From NCBI GenBank assembly GCA_030840675.1, contig JAVEEA010000014.1:1-57085 (forward strand): 57,085 bases of DNA, read 5' to 3'. The stretch is from Pyrinomonadaceae bacterium (GTDB lineage Bacteria; Acidobacteriota; Blastocatellia; Pyrinomonadales; Pyrinomonadaceae). The translations under genes and the position numbers were made by a program. Positions 52,535 to 57,085 of this stretch are shown here, piece after piece (within the stretch, counting starts at the first letter, position 1; each line of letters starts with the position of its first letter). The notes beneath the pieces were generated by a model. That model saw only the letters and a program-made list of their open reading frames with translations. It made no database searches and was not told the origin of the DNA.

Positions 52535-55093
52535 ATGGAAATAAGTTCTGAGCACAAACCTATAAACATCGAAGACGAGATGCGGCGTTCGTATCTCGAT
52601 TATGCCATGTCCGTGATCATCGGGCGTGCCCTGCCGGACGTGCGCGACGGACTCAAGCCGGTACACCGGCGCGTGCTTTGGGCCATGCATGAGTTGGGCA
52701 ACACTTATAACAAGGCTTACAAGAAAAGCGCCCGCATCGTCGGCGACGTGATTGGTAAGTATCATCCGCACGGCGACACGGCGGTTTACGACACGATCGT
52801 GCGGCTCGCGCAGGATTTTTCCATGCGCTATCCGTTAGTTGACGGGCAGGGAAATTTTGGTTCGGTAGACGGCGACGCAGCTGCCGCGATGCGTTACACG
52901 GAAATTCGCATGGCACGCGTGGCCAACTCGATTCTGTCCGATCTGGAAAAAGAAACTGTCGACTTCCAGCCAAACTACGACGAGTCTCTGAGCGAGCCGA
53001 AGGTGATGCCGGCCCGCATACCAAACCTACTCATCAATGGTTCGGACGGTATCGCGGTGGGCATGGCCACGAAGATTGCGCCGCATAATTTGACGGAGAT
53101 CGTGGACGCCACCCTGACGCTGTTGCGCAATCCCACGGTCGAGATTGAACAGTTGATGAAGATCGTCACCGGGCCTGACTTCCCGACCGGCGGCTTCATC
53201 TATGGTGGCGAAGAACTCAAGAAATCGTATCTGACGGGTCGCGGCATAATCCAGATGCGCGCGCGTGCCGGTATCGATCGCATTGGACGCGGCACACAGG
53301 AGCGCGACGCCGTTGTCATCACTGAGATTCCCTTCCAGGTAAATAAGGCCCGCTTGATTGAACGCATCGCCGAGCTCATCAACGAGAAAAAGCTCGACGG
53401 CGTTTCGGACTTGCGCGACGAATCTGACCGTACCGGCATGCGCATCGTAGTCGAACTGAAACGCGACGCGGTGCCGCAAATCGTGCTCAACAAACTCTAC
53501 AAGCTGACACCTATGCAGTCGTCGTTTGGCGTTATTAATCTCGCCATCGTTAACGGTCAGCCGCGCGTACTTAACCTGAAGCAAATGCTCGAGTGTTTTA
53601 TCGACTTCCGTCGCGAAGTGGTAAGGCGCCGGACCGAGTACGAGTTGCGCAAAGCCCGCGCCCGCGCGCACATCCTGGAAGGTTTGACGAAAGCGATCGA
53701 CGCGCTGGACGCGATCGTGACGCTCATCCGCAATTCGCGTTCGGTGGACGAGGCGCGTCAGTGGTTGACGGGCCAGATGAAAACGATGAGCGAGGTTAAG
53801 ACATGGAAGGGCGTGCCCTCGGATACGCCGCTCAAAACGCATTTGGGCAAACTCCAAAAGACGATGGAGCGGCTCGCGTTTTCCGAAATCCAGGCGGGAG
53901 CGATCCTCGATCTGCAGTTGCGTCGCCTGTCTGCTTTGGAACGGCAAAAGATCACCGATGAGTATGAAGGAATCATCAAGCTGATCGCGGAACTGGAAGA
54001 GATCCTCGGGAATGAAAGCTCGCTGCGACGCGTAATCGGCGATGAACTCGAAGAAGTAAAAAAGGACTTCGGCGACAAGCGTCGTACGGAGATCGTCGAA
54101 GAAGGCGTCGAGTATTCCATCGAGGATTTGATCGCGGACGAAGACGTGGCGATTACCGTTACCAACAGCGGCTACATCAAGCGCACGCCAATCACCACTT
54201 ACCAGCGGCAGGGCCGCGGCGGTAAAGGACGGTTCGGCGCGGCCGCGAAGGGCAGTGACTTTGTCGAACATCTCTTCATCGCTTCGACGCATGCCTACAT
54301 CATGATCTTCACTGACGACGGCATGGTCTATAAACTGAAGGTCCATGAAGTTCCCGATGCGGCGGCCTCGGCGCGCGGCAAAGCGGTGGTGAATCTGATC
54401 AATATTCAGTCTGAGCGTAAGCTGGCGGGCGTGGTCCCGGTGCGCGACTTTGCCGCCGGACGCTACGTGGTGATGGTCACGCGCAAAGGTGTGATCAAGA
54501 AAACCTCACTCGCCGATTTTCAGAACATTCGCACCAATGGAATCATCGCTATCAACGTCGACGAAGGCGACGAGCTGTTGGATGTGGTGCTGACGGACGG
54601 CACCAAGCGCATCTTTATCGCCACTCACAATGGCCTGGCGATTCGCTTCGATGAAAAGAACGTGCGGCCGATGGGCCGCGCCACTCGCGGCGTCCGCGGC
54701 GTTGACCTGCGTGCTGACGACTACGTTGTTTCAGTTTGTCCCGTTTCAGCCGACGACTCGGAAAAGATGCTTTCGGTTTCCGAGAAGGGCTATGGCAAGC
54801 AAACGCCCATCACCACCTACCGCCTGCAGTCGCGTGGCGGCAAGGGTGTCATCAACATGAAGACGACGGATAAAACCGGCAAGGTAGTCGCTGTGTTTCC
54901 CGTCGACGCCGAATCGGAGATCATGATCATCACGCAACAGGCGAAACTGATCCGCCTGGAAGCCGGCGAGATTCGGAAGACCGGACGGAGCGCGCAGGGA
55001 GTGCGGCTGATCAAAATAGACGAAGGTGATCGCGTCACGAGCGCTTCGCTGGTGGAAGCGGCAGCTGAGGAAGAGGAAGTGGAAACGGAATAG
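52535..55093 (+). CDS. gyrA: DNA gyrase subunit A
   Basis: 852 residues. The winged-helix region has [15 protein letters not shown] and the catalytic tyrosine in AMRYTEIRM (about residue 120). The C-terminal propeller contains the GyrA box [12 protein letters not shown]. Its last residues are acidic (EEEEVETE), as in many GyrA tails. With GyrB it introduces negative supercoils. A threonine is at the position (residue 82) equivalent to E. coli Ser83. No gyrB neighbour. GGAAAGGT precedes the ATG. Confidence 0.97.
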   Translation: MEISSEHKPINIEDEMRRSYLDYAMSVIIGRALPDVRDGLKPVHRRVLWAMHELGNTYNKAYKKSARIVGDVIGKYHPHGDTAVYDTIVRLAQDFSMRYPLVDGQGNFGSVDGDAAAAMRYTEIRMARVANSILSDLEKETVDFQPNYDESLSEPKVMPARIPNLLINGSDGIAVGMATKIAPHNLTEIVDATLTLLRNPTVEIEQLMKIVTGPDFPTGGFIYGGEELKKSYLTGRGIIQMRARAGIDRIGRGTQERDAVVITEIPFQVNKARLIERIAELINEKKLDGVSDLRDESDRTGMRIVVELKRDAVPQIVLNKLYKLTPMQSSFGVINLAIVNGQPRVLNLKQMLECFIDFRREVVRRRTEYELRKARARAHILEGLTKAIDALDAIVTLIRNSRSVDEARQWLTGQMKTMSEVKTWKGVPSDTPLKTHLGKLQKTMERLAFSEIQAGAILDLQLRRLSALERQKITDEYEGIIKLIAELEEILGNESSLRRVIGDELEEVKKDFGDKRRTEIVEEGVEYSIEDLIADEDVAITVTNSGYIKRTPITTYQRQGRGGKGRFGAAAKGSDFVEHLFIASTHAYIMIFTDDGMVYKLKVHEVPDAAASARGKAVVNLINIQSERKLAGVVPVRDFAAGRYVVMVTRKGVIKKTSLADFQNIRTNGIIAINVDEGDELLDVVLTDGTKRIFIATHNGLAIRFDEKNVRPMGRATRGVRGVDLRADDYVVSVCPVSADDSEKMLSVSEKGYGKQTPITTYRLQSRGGKGVINMKTTDKTGKVVAVFPVDAESEIMIITQQAKLIRLEAGEIRKTGRSAQGVRLIKIDEGDRVTSASLVEAAAEEEEVETE

Positions 55094-55165
55094 ACGCACT
55101 ATTCCGGCGCTTGCGAGAAAAGCGGCGACTCGACTTCCGCGGAACCGAAGTTCTAACGCCACGGG

Positions 55166-55227
55166 CGCTCAGGTCTCGCGGAGGAACGCAAGGAAGAATC
55201 GCTTGCGACCTGGGCGAGACCTGAGCG
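55166..55227. terminator. Long inverted repeat between convergent gyrA and moaDE
   Basis: CGCTCAGGTCTCGC (55166-55179) and its exact reverse complement GCGAGACCTGAGCG (55214-55227) form a perfect 14-bp stem with a 34-nt loop that contains a second short pairing. TCCTTTGC follows. It sits in the 143-bp gap between two gene ends, so it likely terminates both, or is another repeat pair. Confidence 0.5.
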
Positions 55228-55236
55228 TCCTTTGCT

Positions 55237-56040
55237 TTAACCGTTCTCACCTGCGACCCAAATTTCGCCGTCGGCAAAAATCTCTTTCTTCCAGATCGGG
55301 ACAGTGCGTTTGAGTTCGCGTATGGACCACTCGCAGGCTGCGAAGGCGGCCCCGCGGTGCGGCGCGCTTACCGCAATCACTACGCTCGTTTCGCCAATCT
55401 CCAAGCGACCGGTGCGATGCACGATACCGATGTGCGCAATCTCGAAGCGTTCGTGGGCTGCGCGTTCGAGGAGCGCGAGCTCACGCTCAGCCATGGGCGC
55501 GTAGGCTTCGTAGACCAGGTAAAGCGTTTGCCGACCTTTGGTCCACTCGCGTGCGTAACCATCGAGCGTTACGGTGGCGCCGCATTCGGACAATACCACG
55601 CGCCGAGCGACCGCGCCGACATCGATCGGTTCGGTGGTTAGTTCGAAGAAGTCGTGCTCGCGTTCCGCGGCGAGATTTGCGGTTGAGCCGGGCGAGTTAC
55701 CCGCACTCGCCGCAGACGAGGCGTCGTTTTCCTGCTTGTCAGTTTCGGGGGAGCCGCCGCTGACGGGGGGGAAGACAGCCAGTTCGTCGCCGTCATTCAC
55801 TTCGCGATCTGCGGTCGAATATTCCTGATTTACCGCAAACAGCAAGGAACGACCGAAGCGACGCAGCTCGGGAAACGCAGCCAGCAATTGTTCGAACGCC
55901 GCCGCGCTGGACTTCTCCGCGAGCTTAAACTCCATTTCGCTTTGGCCCACGGCGTCGCGGGCGGCGCCGAAAAACAGAACGCGCACAGTGATTCCTCTGG
56001 TTGATTCAGCCAACTCTAAACATCCGTTCTCCTGGTTCAC
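55237..56040 (-). CDS. MoaD-MoaE fusion protein (molybdopterin synthase)
   Basis: 267 residues. Residues 17-95 are MoaD-like (TVRVLFFGAARDAVGQSEMEF; AVNQEYSTADREVNDGDELAVFPPVSGG). A low-complexity linker of about 30 residues follows (SPETDKQENDASSAASAG). Residues 125-267 are MoaE-like (DYGARE-type segment DGYAREWTKGR; VIAVSAPHRGAAFAACEWSI; PIWKKEIFADGEIWV). The MoaD Gly-Gly that must be free for sulfur transfer is internal, so cleavage or a modified mechanism is needed. MoaX of mycobacteria is a related fusion. Its ATG is 35 bp from the stop of the LON gene, so the two are likely co-transcribed. Confidence 0.9.
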   Translation of the reverse strand: MNQENGCLELAESTRGITVRVLFFGAARDAVGQSEMEFKLAEKSSAAAFEQLLAAFPELRRFGRSLLFAVNQEYSTADREVNDGDELAVFPPVSGGSPETDKQENDASSAASAGNSPGSTANLAAEREHDFFELTTEPIDVGAVARRVVLSECGATVTLDGYAREWTKGRQTLYLVYEAYAPMAERELALLERAAHERFEIAHIGIVHRTGRLEIGETSVVIAVSAPHRGAAFAACEWSIRELKRTVPIWKKEIFADGEIWVAGENG

Positions 56041-56075
56041 AATGAAAAGTGAAAGTGTTTAAGCGAACTCGCCGC

Positions 56076-56777
56076 CTAATCGATCTGAATCTTCTTCCCG
56101 CTGTGTCCGTTTCCTTTGGCCAGTTGATGAACGCGTGCGCGCTCCTCATAACCGGATACAGCACGGACGAGAATATCGCGCAGACGGCGCAGCCGCTCGG
56201 AAGTCAGCCGCAGCTCGAGCAATTCCTGCTTAACCTCCGTGTCCACCTCCAGCGCGGCGGCTACCAGGAAAGACAGTCGCTGCGGTTCGGTATCCGCGAT
56301 ATCCGGCAGGTTTGCTCGTTCGTCATTAATCGTGCGCACTGCGCGCGCGATTCGGGTGAACACTTGCGCCACCTCGCGTGAGTTCTCCAGCACCGTTTCG
56401 CTGTCATCGAGATCGTCCTCAAAATAGCTGACGCGCGCGACGAGATAAGGAGCACTGCCGGCGACATAGTCGTCGATGCGATAGCGGATCACGCCGACGG
56501 TAAAAATATTGGCACGTCCGTCAGGAAGCGACTGCGCCTCAGTCACCTTCGCTACGCAGCCAATGCTGCCAACCGCCGGCGACTCACGTTCGGAAAGGGA
56601 GGTGTCAAAATAGGAGAGCCCGAAGAAACTGTTGCCGGCACGAATGTCCGCGAGCATCTGACGGTAACGCGGTTCAAAAATGTGCAGCGGTAGCGGCACG
56701 CCCGGAAAGAGAACTACCGCGAGCGGGAACAGTGGCAGTTCGCTGACGCCGCTGACCTGGTCGCTTGCATCGCTCAT
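56076..56777 (-). CDS. LON peptidase N-terminal (substrate-binding) domain protein
   Basis: 233 residues: LPLFPLAVVLFPGVPLPLHIFEPRYRQM is the LON N-terminal domain start, followed by GSIGCVAKVTEAQSLPDGRANIFTVGVIRYRI. A helical C-terminus follows. There is no AAA or peptidase domain. These proteins bind substrates or act as adaptors. It precedes moaDE on the same strand. Confidence 0.92.
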   Translation of the reverse strand: MSDASDQVSGVSELPLFPLAVVLFPGVPLPLHIFEPRYRQMLADIRAGNSFFGLSYFDTSLSERESPAVGSIGCVAKVTEAQSLPDGRANIFTVGVIRYRIDDYVAGSAPYLVARVSYFEDDLDDSETVLENSREVAQVFTRIARAVRTINDERANLPDIADTEPQRLSFLVAAALEVDTEVKQELLELRLTSERLRRLRDILVRAVSGYEERARVHQLAKGNGHSGKKIQID

Positions 56778-57085
56778 CGATCATCCAATCCCGAACCCAA
56801 CTGGAAACCACGGCAGCCGGATTACTCATTTTTAATTTGGAACAAATGCGAGGGTTCATTATCGCAGACGGGTGGAGAGAAGTCAGTAACGGACAGTAAA
56901 ACTACTGATGTAGTGAGGCTGGCAGTTGTGCCCAGATCGCAACTTAAGTTTGACCTCAAAATCCGACAAGAGAGGGACCACCCGCTGACGCAGGTGGTTC
57001 CGACAGGAAGACTGCCGTCAGAATCGAGAGCCGACAAGAGAGGGACCACCCGCTGACGCAGGTGGTTCCGACAGGAAGACTGCCG
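56778..57085. other. Gene-free right edge of 308 bp
   Basis: No coding sequence is supported; the reading frame across 56822-57049 on the minus strand is read from repeat sequence. It contains the tandem repeat listed next and otherwise nothing recognisable. Confidence 0.6.
56963..57085. repeat. Direct repeat of 55 bp, period 68 (family D), cut by the window edge
   Basis: Two exact 55-bp copies (56963-57017 and 57031-57085) are separated by 13 bp. Each contains GGGACCACCCGCTGACGCAG and GTGGTTCC, which form a hairpin (ACCACC/GGTGGT stem) with a loop that contains CTGACG. The array may continue beyond the window. Confidence 0.9.

Noticed and set aside
53027..54346. 439-residue minus-strand reading frame
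   Set aside because: Antisense shadow of gyrA, whose motifs are complete on the plus strand.
1..57085. tRNA and rRNA genes
   Set aside because: Scanned gene-free regions by eye for T-loop and anticodon patterns and found none; a tRNAscan/Infernal run would be decisive.
56963..57085. CRISPR at the right edge
   Set aside because: Repeat units of 55 bp with 13-bp spacers are outside CRISPR geometry, and the units contain a hairpin of the REP type.

Overview
This window looks like a stretch of chromosome from a free-living, GC-rich, Gram-negative-type bacterium. Several features fit Acidobacteriota, probably the Blastocatellia/Pyrinomonadales side: a GWxTD-domain protein, an archaeal-style ATP-dependent DNA ligase, a subtilase with SLH-like C-terminal repeats, paired DUF433/DUF5615 proteins, TatA plus an enlarged TatC, and very dense intergenic palindromic repeats. 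The lineage is an inference from gene content; no rRNA or tRNA gene was found.

Layout. 1-9.9 kb: 3'-truncated Lhr-type helicase, YceH, a REP-associated tyrosine transposase (RAYT) inside its own palindrome cluster, EgtB (ergothioneine), a selenocysteine-containing SelD read through an in-frame UGA, a DUF433/DUF5615 toxin-antitoxin pair, DUF72, VOC and EVE proteins, a Bcp peroxiredoxin and a zinc-ribbon protein. 9.9-16.1 kb: a gene-free stretch with predicted hairpins, an MFS transporter, MsrP-MsrQ (periplasmic methionine sulfoxide repair), two methyltransferase-like genes and a PilZ protein. 16.1-24.1 kb: a 998-residue secreted subtilase with 17 identical GIVMTGAD octapeptides, a 1190-residue STAND/BTAD regulator, and an overlapping stand-alone NTPase. 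24.1-31.5 kb: UbiB-like kinase, a SurA/DsbA-like periplasmic protein, a TPR-Fis-type regulator divergent from a small secreted peptide gene with an operator-like palindrome between them, and DNA ligase. 31.8-40.8 kb: TatA-TatC, GWxTD protein, RlmN, DsbD-N-like protein, PgeF, AcpS and a class A penicillin-binding protein. 41-50.6 kb: BNR-repeat protein, YCII, MoaD-like and DUF427 proteins, zinc-ribbon membrane protein, radical SAM enzyme, DUF2721, secreted proteins, cupin, S1/P1 nuclease and inositol monophosphatase. 50.7-57.1 kb: PlsC, double PilZ protein, GyrA, a MoaD-MoaE fusion, a LON-substrate-binding-domain protein and a 55-bp tandem repeat cut by the window edge.

How it fits together. 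Much of the metabolic content is redox defence and cell-envelope maintenance. MsrP needs molybdopterin and Tat export, and the window supplies a MoaD-MoaE fusion and TatA/TatC. EgtB, SelD and Bcp add thiol/selenium chemistry. Most other genes are housekeeping singletons in short co-directional runs.

Most striking. (1) The GIVMTGAD array is conserved as protein while its codons vary. (2) The peptide, regulator and operator module at 27.8-29.7 kb could be an undescribed peptide-signalling or auto-regulated secretion unit. (3) Several palindromic repeat families pervade the window. The RAYT-linked one repeatedly supplies the stop codon of the gene beside it, and other repeats lie in frame inside EgtB and Lhr.
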